From CAZLBC01 sp964557575 (GTDB lineage Bacteria > Planctomycetota > Phycisphaerae > SM23-33), in the NCBI GenBank assembly GCA_964557575.1, contig CAZLBC010000004.1, positions 1 to 64,000 of the forward strand: a DNA stretch of 64,000 nt. Direction: 5' to 3'. Below, piece after piece: positions 52,386 through 61,176 of the stretch. The notes under the pieces were generated by a model. That model saw only the letters and a program-made list of their open reading frames with translations. It ran no database searches and was not told the DNA's origin. Positions within the stretch are counted from its first letter, which is position 1; every line of letters begins with the position of its first letter. Position numbers and translations under genes: made by a program.

Positions 52386-53204
52386 TCACACGCCGGCATA
52401 GGCGGAAAAACCGCCGTCCACCGGCACCACAATTCCTGTGACGAAGGCGGAGGCGTCGCTGACCAGCCACAGGAGCGTGCCGACGAGATCATCCGGGGTT
52501 CCGTATCGCCCCATCGGTGTGTGATCGATGATCTGCTGCCCCCGATCGGTCATCGAGCCATCCTCGTTTGTCAGGAGGAACCGATTCTGTGCGGTCAGAA
52601 AGAAACCGGGTGCAATGGCGTTGACACGGATGTCGGGGGAGTGATTCTGGCACATGTACGTACTCAGCCACTGCGTAAAATTGCTGATCGCTGCTTTTGC
52701 GGCGGAGTAGGCGGAAATGCGGGTCAGGGGTCGAAAGGCGTTCATCGAGGATACGTTGATGATATTCCCGCTGCCGCGCTCGGCCATGTGGGCGCCGAAG
52801 ACCTGGCTGGGCAGTATCGTTCCCATGCAGTTAAGCTCAAAGACCCGGCGCATAGCTTCTTCATCGACGCCAAAAAAAGTATCGGGCGGTTTGCACGTGG
52901 CACCGGGATGGTTTCCCCCCGCGCCGTTTACCAGTATGTCGATACCGCCAAACGCGTCGATGCATTCGGCGAACGCCGCTTCGATCACCTGTTTTTCCAG
53001 GACATTGCATTCGACCGGGATGGCGTTGCCTCCCGCGTCATTGATATCCCCGGAAACAGCCTTTGCTCTCTCGATATTGTAATCGAGGATCGCAACGGAT
53101 GCGCCGCGGGCGGCCAGGGCCGTCGCCATGTGTCCACACAGGACACCGGCGCCGCCGGTTATCGCAATTCGCTTCTCGTCAACGGTGAACAGGTTCGCGT
53201 TCAT
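52386..53204 (-). CDS. short-chain dehydrogenase, D-mannonate oxidoreductase-like
   Basis: 272 residues, classical SDR. Cofactor loop TGGAGVLCG (16-24), NGAGGNHPGAT, catalytic Ser152/Ser153, Tyr166 and Lys170 (YSAAK), and the tail GIVVPVDGGFSAYAGV. The NHPGAT insert and the long NRFLLTNEDGSMTDRGQQ loop match SDR-type D-mannonate/fructuronate oxidoreductases. ATG overlaps the stop of the preceding lipoprotein gene (ATGA). Together with gnd it suggests sugar-acid metabolism. Confidence 0.85.
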   Translation of the reverse strand: MNANLFTVDEKRIAITGGAGVLCGHMATALAARGASVAILDYNIERAKAVSGDINDAGGNAIPVECNVLEKQVIEAAFAECIDAFGGIDILVNGAGGNHPGATCKPPDTFFGVDEEAMRRVFELNCMGTILPSQVFGAHMAERGSGNIINVSSMNAFRPLTRISAYSAAKAAISNFTQWLSTYMCQNHSPDIRVNAIAPGFFLTAQNRFLLTNEDGSMTDRGQQIIDHTPMGRYGTPDDLVGTLLWLVSDASAFVTGIVVPVDGGFSAYAGV

Positions 53205-53848
53205 TCAATCGCCTCTTCTTTCGTTTCACTCGTTTGGGCCATTATTTCTTCGATAAGATTCAGGAGTTTTCTCCGGGTCACGGGGTCGGGAAAGGGCTTG
53301 CCGAATCCAGGGGCGATCTTTTTCCACTTCGAGATCTCGCCGGCATATTGTTTGCCCGGCATGAAATCCCACACCATGACCGATATCCAGTTATCGGAGT
53401 ACGGCTTGGGTGATTCGACGTCAAGGGGGGCGTACCATTCAGGCAGTTTGTTGACGGTATCCTCGATGAGGGACTTCCATTTTTCCGGAGTCATTTCCTC
53501 TTTACGCCGAAGCATGTCGACGTGCGGCCATATTGCCGCGCGGTGTTTTTCGAGGTCCACCCGGGGGCGGGAAACAGGGGATCCCGTTTTCTGCGTGTCG
53601 ACCTCCTGCGGTGGACGCGGGGTTCGTGAGTCGTCGCCGCCGGGCTGCGGAGCGACATCGTCCGTGTATACGACCGGCGGGGCGGCTTTTTTATCGCCCG
53701 GCATTCCCGGCCATTTCCATGCAACGTGCTCAGGCGCGTAACAACCGTGGAGTGCGCACCACGCACCCGTCAGCAGTATCAGTATCGACAACGGCATGTT
53801 TTCGCGTTCAGCCATTCGCGAATACAATTCTTCTACGGAATCAGGCAT
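53201..53848 (-). CDS. predicted lipoprotein between gnd and SDR
   Basis: 215 residues. Signal segment PLSILILLTGAWCALHGC ends in a lipobox (LHGC); a Pro-rich linker (about 60-90) and a helical C-terminal domain (WPHVDMLRRKEEMTPEKWKSL; KPFPDPVTRRKLLNLIEEIM) follow. No known family. ATG 53848 overlaps the gnd stop and its own stop overlaps the SDR start, so it is translationally tied to both; a start at 53815 or 53797 is also possible. Confidence 0.65.
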   Translation of the reverse strand: MPDSVEELYSRMAERENMPLSILILLTGAWCALHGCYAPEHVAWKWPGMPGDKKAAPPVVYTDDVAPQPGGDDSRTPRPPQEVDTQKTGSPVSRPRVDLEKHRAAIWPHVDMLRRKEEMTPEKWKSLIEDTVNKLPEWYAPLDVESPKPYSDNWISVMVWDFMPGKQYAGEISKWKKIAPGFGKPFPDPVTRRKLLNLIEEIMAQTSETKEEAIE

Positions 53849-55310
53849 TGTACGAACTGGCGGTTACATCACCGCCGGTTCCGGTCCAGTTGGTATGGAA
53901 AAACTCCCCGCGCGGCTTGTCCGTTCTCTCGTAGGTATGGGCGCCGAAGTAATCGCGCTGTGCCTGCAAAAGGTTCGCGGGGAGCCGTTCGGCGCGGTAG
54001 CCGTCGTAGTACGCGAGGGCGGAACTGAAGGCGGGAATCGGGATACCGTTTTCCGTCGCTCTGGCCACGATTTTTCGCCACCCGGCCTGAGCATTTGAAA
54101 TCGCCTCTTCGAAATACGGGGCGAGCAGCAGGTTCACGAGTTGAGGGTTCTCGACGAACGCATCCTTTATTTTACCCAGGAACTGGCTGCGGATGATACA
54201 CCCTCCCCGCCACATCAGAGAAATCTGGCCAAAGTCCAGCTTCCAGTTGTACTCTGCCGCTGCTGCACGCATGAGCTGGAACCCCTGGGCATAGGAAACT
54301 ATCTTACTCGCGTACAGGGCCTGCCGGAGATTGTCCACGAACGCCTTTCGTGCGGCGGGGTCTTCGATGGTCGTACGCTCCGGTCCGGAGAGGACGCCCG
54401 AAGCCTGCACGCGCTCATCCTTGAGGGCCGAGAGACACCGTGAAAAAACGGCCTCACCGATCAGCGTCAGGGGCTGGCCGAGGTCGAGGGCGGTTATGGC
54501 CGTCCACTTACCGGTTCCCTTCTGTCCGGCCGTGTCGAGAATGAGATCGAGCACCGGGGTGCCCGCCTCCTCATCCATGGTTTCCAGGATATCCCTGGTG
54601 ATTTCTATCAGGTAACTGTCGAGATCGCCGTTATTCCATTCATCGAAGATATCCCGCATTTCCGGGTAACTGAATCCCGCCGATTTCATCAGGTCGTAGG
54701 ATTCGCAGATCAACTGAATGTCACCGTACTCGATGCCGTTGTGCACCATTTTCACGAAGTGCCCCGCGCCGTCGGGGCCGACCCAGTCGCAGCAGGGTTC
54801 ACCCCCGGCCTTGGCGGAAACGTCCTGGAAGATGTTTTTGACGTGCTCCCACGCGCCGGGTGAACCGCCGGGCATGATACTCGGTCCGCGCCGCGCGCCT
54901 TCCTCGCCGCCCGAGACACCGGTGCCGATGTAGAGCAGACCCTGTTTCTCGATATCGGCGCACCGGCGGATGGTGTCGTTGAAGTTGCTGTTTCCGCCGT
55001 CGATGACGATATCGCCTTCGTCAAGTAGGGGAACAACTTTTTCAATGAAGGCATCGACCGCCGGGCCGGCCTTGACCAGGAGCATCACGCGCCGGGGACG
55101 TTTCAGCGACGAGACAAACTCCTCTAGGCTGTGACAGCCGATGATACTGGTTCCGGCGGCTTCACCCTCGATAAACCGGTCTACTTTCGATACGGTTCGG
55201 TTGAAAACGGCTATGGTGTATCCGTGATCGTTCATGTTTAGAACCAGGTTTTGCCCCATTACTGCGAGACCGATCAATCCCAGGTCAGCTTTTGCTTCAT
55301 TTTCTGCCAT
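53841..55310 (-). CDS. gnd: 6-phosphogluconate dehydrogenase, decarboxylating
   Basis: 489 residues, full length. NAD(P)-binding GLAVMGQNL near the start, then VIDGGNSNF, GVSGGEEGARRGPS, the catalytic Lys in GHFVKMVHNGIEYGD, and the C-terminal helical domain ending in FGAHTYERTDKPRGEFFHTNW. Oxidises 6-phosphogluconate to ribulose 5-phosphate with CO2 release in the pentose phosphate pathway. First gene of gnd-lipoprotein-SDR-VTT. No zwf or pgl nearby. Confidence 0.96.
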   Translation of the reverse strand: MAENEAKADLGLIGLAVMGQNLVLNMNDHGYTIAVFNRTVSKVDRFIEGEAAGTSIIGCHSLEEFVSSLKRPRRVMLLVKAGPAVDAFIEKVVPLLDEGDIVIDGGNSNFNDTIRRCADIEKQGLLYIGTGVSGGEEGARRGPSIMPGGSPGAWEHVKNIFQDVSAKAGGEPCCDWVGPDGAGHFVKMVHNGIEYGDIQLICESYDLMKSAGFSYPEMRDIFDEWNNGDLDSYLIEITRDILETMDEEAGTPVLDLILDTAGQKGTGKWTAITALDLGQPLTLIGEAVFSRCLSALKDERVQASGVLSGPERTTIEDPAARKAFVDNLRQALYASKIVSYAQGFQLMRAAAAEYNWKLDFGQISLMWRGGCIIRSQFLGKIKDAFVENPQLVNLLLAPYFEEAISNAQAGWRKIVARATENGIPIPAFSSALAYYDGYRAERLPANLLQAQRDYFGAHTYERTDKPRGEFFHTNWTGTGGDVTASSYNA

Positions 55311-55579
55311 TACGTGCCTCCTGATACTGTTTTTCGTAGGTTTTTGTCGCCCATCATTACGTTTTTACGCAAACAGTGTATATGATTCTGCCTCATTTTC
55401 AAGTAGACCGGTGTTTTTTTGTGGAATGTCATATCATCATGTCTTCATTATGGTTAGAATCATCACCGTCGTTACCGGCCCGCCCGGTGCGGTCGCCGCC
55501 GCCGCCCCGGGAACCGCAATCAGCCGACGGCAGTTTGAAACAACCCGACAAACAGATAACCACCTAAGGATGCAGGATA

Positions 55580-57097
55580 ATGAATAATCCCGGCTTTGAC
55601 AACGATACCTATCTAAAAGAACAGACCAGGGCCATCCTCGAACGGGTCGACCGCTTCGATGACAAGTTGTACCTGGAGTTCGGGGGAAAGTTGCTGTACG
55701 ACTTTCACGCGTCGAGGGTGTTGCCCGGTTTCGATCCCAATGTAAAGATGCGTCTGCTCCAGAAGCTCAAGGATAATATCGATGTCATCATGTGTATCTA
55801 TGCCGGTGATATTGAGAGAAAAAAGGTGCGGGCCGATTTCGGGATTACCTACGATGCGGATGCCCTGAAAACAATAGATGATTTTCGGGAGTGGGATATC
55901 GCTGTTACCGCGGTCGTGATAACCCGCTACGATGAGCAGCCCTCGGCGAAGGCTTTTAAGAACAAGCTTGAGCGGCGGGGCGTGAATGTGTATACGCACC
56001 ATTTTACGCGGGGATATCCGACCGATGTTGACACTATCGTCAGCGACGAAGGATACGGTGCCAACGACTACCTTGAGACCGAGCGTCCCATCGTGGTCGT
56101 AACGGGCCCCGGACCCGGCAGCGGAAAGCTTGCCACGTGCCTCGGTAATTTCTACCACGATTATCGAATGGGCATCAGGGCGGGGTATGCTAAATTTGAG
56201 ACATTTCCCATATGGAACCTGCCACTGAACCACAAGGTCAATGTTGCATACGAGGCGGCGACCATCGACCTGAAGGATTTCAACCAGATCGATCACCATC
56301 ACCTGGAGGCGTACGGCGAGAAGACCGTCAACTACAATCGGGATGTCGAGGCGTTTCCCCTCCTGCGAAGAATCATAGAAAAGATCACGGGGGAAGAGTC
56401 GTTCTACAAGTCACCGACCGACATGGGTGTCAACCGCGCCGGATTCGGGATCGTTGATGACGATGCCGTCCAGGAAGCGGCTCACCAGGAAATCATACGG
56501 CGGTATTGCAGAAGCGCGTGTGAATACGCGATGGGCCTTGTGGACAGAGACAGTCTGAACCGGGCGGAGTTGCTGATGAAAAAGATCAATGCGGCATTAC
56601 CGGACAGAAAGGTTGTCGAACCCGGGCGCCGCGCCGCCGAGAGTGCTGAAGAAAAGAACAAGGGCAGCGAGGGCATCTATTGCGGCGCGGCGATTGAACT
56701 GAAAGACGGAACGATAGTCATCGGGGAAAATTCGGCGCTGATGCATGCGGCGTCAAGCCTGATTATAAACGCCACCAAGCACTTGTCGGATTTCCCCAAA
56801 AGCCTCCATCTTCTCCCGGAGAATATTGTCGAATCCCTGTCTCGCTTGAAAGAAGAGGTTTTCATGGAGGGAAAAAAGGCGAGCCTGGACCTGGAGGAAG
56901 CCCTGATCGCTCTGAGTATCAGCGCGATATCGAATCCGGCCGCCGAGATGGCGCTCAGCAAGCTGAAGGAACTCAAGGGATGCGAGGTTCACCTTTCGCA
57001 CATGCCCACGCCGGGCGACGAGGCGGGATTGAGAAAACTGGGAGTGAATGTGACGTGCGATCCGCGGTTTTCTACCCGGAACCTGTACGTTACCTGA
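55580..57097 (+). CDS. DUF1846 family protein
   Basis: 505 residues, the normal length for DUF1846/UPF0371. Family stretches include EFGGKLLYDFHASRVLPGF, DIDVI-like DNIDVIMCIYAGDIERKK, the P-loop-like TGPGPGSGKLATCL near 177, and NLPLNHKVNVAYEAATIDL. Structures show a fold with a nucleotide-binding-like loop, but the reaction is not known. AGGA precedes the ATG. Divergent from gnd across about 270 bp of AT-rich intergenic DNA that shows nothing else. Confidence 0.9.
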   Translation: MNNPGFDNDTYLKEQTRAILERVDRFDDKLYLEFGGKLLYDFHASRVLPGFDPNVKMRLLQKLKDNIDVIMCIYAGDIERKKVRADFGITYDADALKTIDDFREWDIAVTAVVITRYDEQPSAKAFKNKLERRGVNVYTHHFTRGYPTDVDTIVSDEGYGANDYLETERPIVVVTGPGPGSGKLATCLGNFYHDYRMGIRAGYAKFETFPIWNLPLNHKVNVAYEAATIDLKDFNQIDHHHLEAYGEKTVNYNRDVEAFPLLRRIIEKITGEESFYKSPTDMGVNRAGFGIVDDDAVQEAAHQEIIRRYCRSACEYAMGLVDRDSLNRAELLMKKINAALPDRKVVEPGRRAAESAEEKNKGSEGIYCGAAIELKDGTIVIGENSALMHAASSLIINATKHLSDFPKSLHLLPENIVESLSRLKEEVFMEGKKASLDLEEALIALSISAISNPAAEMALSKLKELKGCEVHLSHMPTPGDEAGLRKLGVNVTCDPRFSTRNLYVT

Positions 57098-57270
57098 TCG
57101 GCAGACGGACGCAAATGCGTCCAGGCGTGTCCGTGTACACCTTTTCCCGTTCAGCGGGAAACGCGGCTGAGCCAGCCCCCGGGCACAGCAGCAAAATGGC
57201 TCCGTGTATGATTGGCGATCTCAGTGTATTCACGATGAGCCCGGCCTTTACAACCGGCGCTACTACATAC

Positions 57271-57327
57271 CCTGATCATGCCTGCCGAGTGAAGGCAGAT
57301 GCCCGATTGCCATCCGGGCATATCAGG
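57271..57327 (+). other. possible three-way-junction RNA structure
   Basis: Closing stem CCTGAT (57271-57276)/ATCAGG (57322-57327), first arm CTGCC (57282-57286)/GGCAG (57294-57298), second arm ATGCCCG (57299-57305)/CGGGCAT (57315-57321). All 18 pairs are Watson-Crick. It lies 49 bp upstream of a small membrane-protein gene. A further hairpin, TTTCCCG/CGGGAAA, is at 57143-57161. No known RNA family recognised; chance is possible. Confidence 0.3.
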
Positions 57328-57376
57328 TGTATCATATACATATACATAGGATGAGTATGCTTCTCGGAGCGTGAAC

Positions 57377-57592
57377 ATGAGGTTGATTACCGGCGCCATA
57401 CTGATACTTGCGGGCAGTTTTCTGCTGGGCATAAGCGAATTGAAACAGGCCATGGACAGGGACGTCGAAGGGTGGATTATTGTCTACTATCATGTTCTGG
57501 CCATCGCTGGAATCGGGCTGTTGCTGTGGGGTTTCGTCCAGGATCTTTCGATCTCTTTACGACGGCGCCGCCGTCGAAAGGCGGATGAGTAA
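57377..57592 (+). CDS. small two-helix membrane protein
   Basis: 71 residues: helix at about 3-20, a polar hairpin (ELKQAMDRDVEGW), a second helix at about 33-53, then a basic tail (RRRRRRKADE). ATG 57377 has GGAG eight bases upstream; GTG 57371 is too close to it. No family recognised. The basic tail should face the cytosol. Precedes the DUF58 gene on the same strand. Confidence 0.7.
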   Translation: MRLITGAILILAGSFLLGISELKQAMDRDVEGWIIVYYHVLAIAGIGLLLWGFVQDLSISLRRRRRRKADE

Positions 57593-57664
57593 GCCCCTTC
57601 TCGTCGTGCGCGGGGCTGATCGGATGGAAGGAGGGGGGATGCCTTTAATGACAGGTGCGGTCGA

Positions 57665-58564
57665 ATGCCTTTATCGCCGGAACAGTATTTACAACCCGAC
57701 GTTATACAGCAGATACAGCGGCTTGACCTCAAGGCGCGGTTTATCGTCGAGGGCTTTATCAGCGGGCTTCACAAATCTCCCTTCCAGGGCTTTTCGGTGG
57801 AATTTTCCGAACACAGAAAATACTCGCCCGGGGACGATATTCGGCGGATCGACTGGGGGGTATACGCGAAAACCGATCGGTACTATATCAAGAAGTTTGA
57901 GGCCGAAACCAATCTCGAGGCCTATCTCCTGATGGACTGCTCGGGCAGTATGGATTTTGCAACCGGCAACAGGATGACCAAGATGGATTACGGCATTTGC
58001 GTTGCCGCCGCACTCGGTCACATGATGGTTCACCAGCAGGACCCTGTCGGCCTGTGTACCTTCGACGAGAAGGTCAGGTCGTTTCTGCCGCCGAAGTCAA
58101 AGCGGACGCACCTGACGAACATTCTCACCGTTCTTGCGCAAACACGGCCGTTCGGCGAAACGCGGCTCGGGCAGTGCCTGCACGAGATCGCCGCGCGGAT
58201 AAAACGGCGGTCGATGATCATTATTATCTCCGATCTGTTGGGGCAGCAGGACGCGGTGATCGACGCGTTTCACCATTTTCGTCACTACGGCCATGACCTG
58301 ATCGTTTTCCAGGTGCTCGACTATAACGAACTCGCATTCGAATTCGACGGACGGCTCAAGGTGCGCGAACCCGAGACGGGTGATGCGGTTACCACCGACG
58401 GGGCGTCCATACGGGCCGAATACGTCGAAGAGATACGGGCATTTATAGAACGATACCGGCATGAGTGCCTCTGCGCGCAGGCCGATTTTGTGACGATCAA
58501 TAACGCGATGACATTCGACGCGGCGCTGATGAAATTCCTCCGTCAGCGGCAGCATACGTCATGA
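57665..58564 (+). CDS. DUF58 (vWA-like) protein
   Basis: 299 residues. DUF58 hallmarks: LKARFIVEGFISGLHKSPFQG, then SPGDDIRRIDWGVYAKTDRYYIKKFEAETNL, followed by a vWA-type MIDAS-like DCSGSMDF. DUF58 proteins normally sit between a MoxR ATPase and BatA/BatB-type proteins and are thought to be ATPase-assisted assembly factors; none of those is here. The best ribosome site nearby (AAGGAGG, 57628-57634) serves an ATG at 57639 in another frame, and no in-frame start lies closer to it than ATG 57665. Confidence 0.87.
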   Translation: MPLSPEQYLQPDVIQQIQRLDLKARFIVEGFISGLHKSPFQGFSVEFSEHRKYSPGDDIRRIDWGVYAKTDRYYIKKFEAETNLEAYLLMDCSGSMDFATGNRMTKMDYGICVAAALGHMMVHQQDPVGLCTFDEKVRSFLPPKSKRTHLTNILTVLAQTRPFGETRLGQCLHEIAARIKRRSMIIIISDLLGQQDAVIDAFHHFRHYGHDLIVFQVLDYNELAFEFDGRLKVREPETGDAVTTDGASIRAEYVEEIRAFIERYRHECLCAQADFVTINNAMTFDAALMKFLRQRQHTS

Positions 58565-58602
58565 TCCGCAGTGCCTGACAAAATTCGGCCGTACGGGCCC
58601 GA

Positions 58603-60162
58603 TTACTCCCACTCGATGGTTGCGGGGGGCTTTGAGGAAATATCGTAGACGACCCTGTTCACTCCCTTAACGTTGTTGATGATGCGGTTTGACAAGGCGG
58701 CGAGAATATCGCAGGGAATCCTGGACCAGTCGGCCGTCATGAAATCCGACGTGTCGACCGCCCGGACGGCGACGACATTTTCGTACGTCCTCCCGTCTCC
58801 CATGACACCCACTGAACTGACCGGGAGGAGTACGGCGAATACCTGCGCGGTGCGCCGGTAGAGGCCCGCGGCCTTGATTTCCTCGACGACGATGTTGTCC
58901 GCTTCCCGCAGTATGTTCAAGCGATCCCTGCTCACAGGCCCAAGACACCGCACGGCCAGACCCGGCCCTGGGAACGGATGCCGCCAGACCATCTCGTCCG
59001 GCAGGCCGAGCAGTTCGCCGGCGCGCCTGACCTCGTCCTTGAAAAGATCCCTCAGCGGTTCAATCAGGTCGAATCCCAACTCAGACGGCAGGCCGCCGAC
59101 GTTGTGATGCAGCTTGATATTGGCCGCCTCGCCGGCGAGAGACTGCCCCGATTCGATGACGTCGGGGTAGAGGGTGCCCTGGGCGAGGTATCTGACGTTG
59201 GACAGGCCGGCGGCGGCGTCCTTGAAAACGTCAATAAACGTGTGGCCGATAATCCGACGCTTTTCCTGCGGTTCACAGACATCCTTCAGGTTTTCGAGAA
59301 AGCGACCTTCGGCACGCGCAACGGCGAGTCGTACGTTGAAATGGTCCTTGAACGTTCGCTCAACGAGTTGGGCCTCGTTCATGCGCAGCAGCCCGTTATC
59401 GACAAAAATGCAGTTGAGGCGGTCACCAACGGCTTTTTCGATTACCGCGGCGGTTACCGCGGAATCGACACCCCCGCTCAGGCCGCAAACCACGTTTTCC
59501 TCCGGTCCGATCCGCTCGCGAAGAGCCGATACGGTGGAATCAATAAACGAACGTACCGTCCAGTCTCCCCGGCAGCCGCAGATGTCGTAGAGGAAGTTGT
59601 CGAATATTTCACTGCCGTGTGGCGTGTGGGTCACTTCGGGGTGAAATTGCAGACCGAAAAAGGGCTTCGTCCTGTGTTGTACCGCGGCATTGGGGCAGGT
59701 GTCGGTTCGGGCCAGTATTTCGAAATCGTCACCGACGTCGTCGACCTGGTCACCGTGGCTCATCCAGACGGTGGTCTCCTCCGGCACATTCTGCAGCAGT
59801 GTTCGCGGGCGAATGATCTGTACGTCGGTTCTTCCGTACTCGCGCGACCCGACTGGTTGAATACGGGCACCGAGAATATGGGCGCCGAGCTGCATACCAT
59901 AGCAGATACCCAGAATGGGGATGCCGAGATGAAGAATATCTTCGCTGCATCGCGGAGAACCCTCTTCGTAGACACTGCCCGGTCCGCCCGAGAAAATGAT
60001 ACCTTTCGGATTCAAATCCGTAAGTTGATCCAGGGATATATCCGGTGCCGCGAGAACGCTGTACACATTTTTTTCTCGTACCCGGCGGGCAATCAACTGT
60101 GCGTACTGGGAGCCGAAATCAAGAATGACAACGGTTTCGGTAGGGGAGATCCGGGTGGTCAC
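58603..60162 (-). CDS. guaA: GMP synthase (glutamine-hydrolysing)
   Basis: 519 residues. Class I glutamine amidotransferase with nucleophile C87 (GICYGMQ), H174 and E176 (HPEVTHT), then the ATP pyrophosphatase P-loop GLSGGVDSAV near 227 and the C-terminal dimerisation domain ending in PPATIEWE. Converts XMP to GMP. Complete. guaB is not in the window. Confidence 0.97.
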   Translation of the reverse strand: MTTRISPTETVVILDFGSQYAQLIARRVREKNVYSVLAAPDISLDQLTDLNPKGIIFSGGPGSVYEEGSPRCSEDILHLGIPILGICYGMQLGAHILGARIQPVGSREYGRTDVQIIRPRTLLQNVPEETTVWMSHGDQVDDVGDDFEILARTDTCPNAAVQHRTKPFFGLQFHPEVTHTPHGSEIFDNFLYDICGCRGDWTVRSFIDSTVSALRERIGPEENVVCGLSGGVDSAVTAAVIEKAVGDRLNCIFVDNGLLRMNEAQLVERTFKDHFNVRLAVARAEGRFLENLKDVCEPQEKRRIIGHTFIDVFKDAAAGLSNVRYLAQGTLYPDVIESGQSLAGEAANIKLHHNVGGLPSELGFDLIEPLRDLFKDEVRRAGELLGLPDEMVWRHPFPGPGLAVRCLGPVSRDRLNILREADNIVVEEIKAAGLYRRTAQVFAVLLPVSSVGVMGDGRTYENVVAVRAVDTSDFMTADWSRIPCDILAALSNRIINNVKGVNRVVYDISSKPPATIEWE

Positions 60163-60191
60163 GCTGTTACTTCACCTCGAATAATGGTGTA

Positions 60192-61088
60192 TCACTTTAT
60201 TGCGCCGCTCACAATCTCGTCGAGTTGGTCGCAGATCCACTTGTCCCAGCCTATACCCACTATGGACTGTTCGATCAGCGGCGTTACCAGTTTGAGTTTT
60301 TTCGGTCCTCCCAGATGAGAGTAAATCTCCCTGCTGTCGGATACCGGCACCGCAAGGTCACCCATGCCGTGGATGATGTATACCGGGCAGGTAACCTTCG
60401 GTGCGGACAGCACCGCCGATGTTGTACGAGGATCAAAGCCGGCGCGATCGGCCGCCCGGTTAAGCATGTTCTGGAATTCGTCTTCATCGATAATCAACCC
60501 GAGGTCACGGCGGGCCTTACTGGCGGCATCTTTCCAGGGCGCGACTGCTATCACGCCGGCTGTGTCGGGTTCGATGGCTGCGTATTGAATCGCGACGGCC
60601 GCACCGAAGGTACATCCCAACAGATAGACCGGGTCGCCCGCGATTTTGTTTTTTTTCGAGAACAGGTCCAGGATTCGCTGCACGTCCATTTTTTCTTTCG
60701 CGCCGCACGTTATATAGTCGCCGCCCGATTCCCCGTGCATGCGAAGATCAATCAAGACTACATCGAATCCTCTCTTTGACAATTCCTTCGCGACGGAAAG
60801 ATAATTTGCTTTGCTTTCACCGGTGCCGTGAAGAATGACCGCGGTGCCTGCGGCCTCGCCTTTTTCGTGAGTTGTCACCCAGGCGGCAATTTTGACGCCG
60901 TCGGGCATTTCAACCCTCTCCGCGTAATTGATTTCCCCCCGTTCAATGAGCTTATCGACCGATCCCGTGATCAGTTCGAGGCGAATGTTGTTGATATCGG
61001 ATGTCTTCTCCTTGAAGAGCCGGTCTTCCCCGCAACCGGCGCAGAGGACGATCAGGCAGGGTATCGTCAACTGAAGGTGTCTTTTCAT
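60192..61088 (-). CDS. lipoprotein with alpha/beta-hydrolase fold, altered active site
   Basis: 298 residues. Lipoprotein signal ending in LCAGC. Alpha/beta-hydrolase layout: ILHGTGESKANY (oxyanion region), VVLIDLRMHGESGG, the nucleophile elbow LLGCTFGAAVAIQYA and VYIIHGMGDLAVP with the usual acid D244. The nucleophile elbow reads G-C-T-F-G, so Thr160 stands where Ser is normal, and no His is found at the expected C-terminal place. It may be a non-catalytic or unusual member. Downstream neighbour of mutL and upstream of guaA on one strand. Confidence 0.82.
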   Translation of the reverse strand: MKRHLQLTIPCLIVLCAGCGEDRLFKEKTSDINNIRLELITGSVDKLIERGEINYAERVEMPDGVKIAAWVTTHEKGEAAGTAVILHGTGESKANYLSVAKELSKRGFDVVLIDLRMHGESGGDYITCGAKEKMDVQRILDLFSKKNKIAGDPVYLLGCTFGAAVAIQYAAIEPDTAGVIAVAPWKDAASKARRDLGLIIDEDEFQNMLNRAADRAGFDPRTTSAVLSAPKVTCPVYIIHGMGDLAVPVSDSREIYSHLGGPKKLKLVTPLIEQSIVGIGWDKWICDQLDEIVSGAIK

Positions 61089-61176
61089 GGCGAATCTCCT
61101 GATAGGCTCTAAGACATTTAACTCTTTTCGACAATAAAGAAAAAGGTTTTTTCAACAATTCCTGACATCGGGAGGC

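Noticed and set aside
57143..57161. Hairpin TTTCCCG-TTCAG-CGGGAAA as a terminator of the DUF1846 gene
   Set aside because: No run of T follows either strand of the stem, so Rho-independent termination is not supported.
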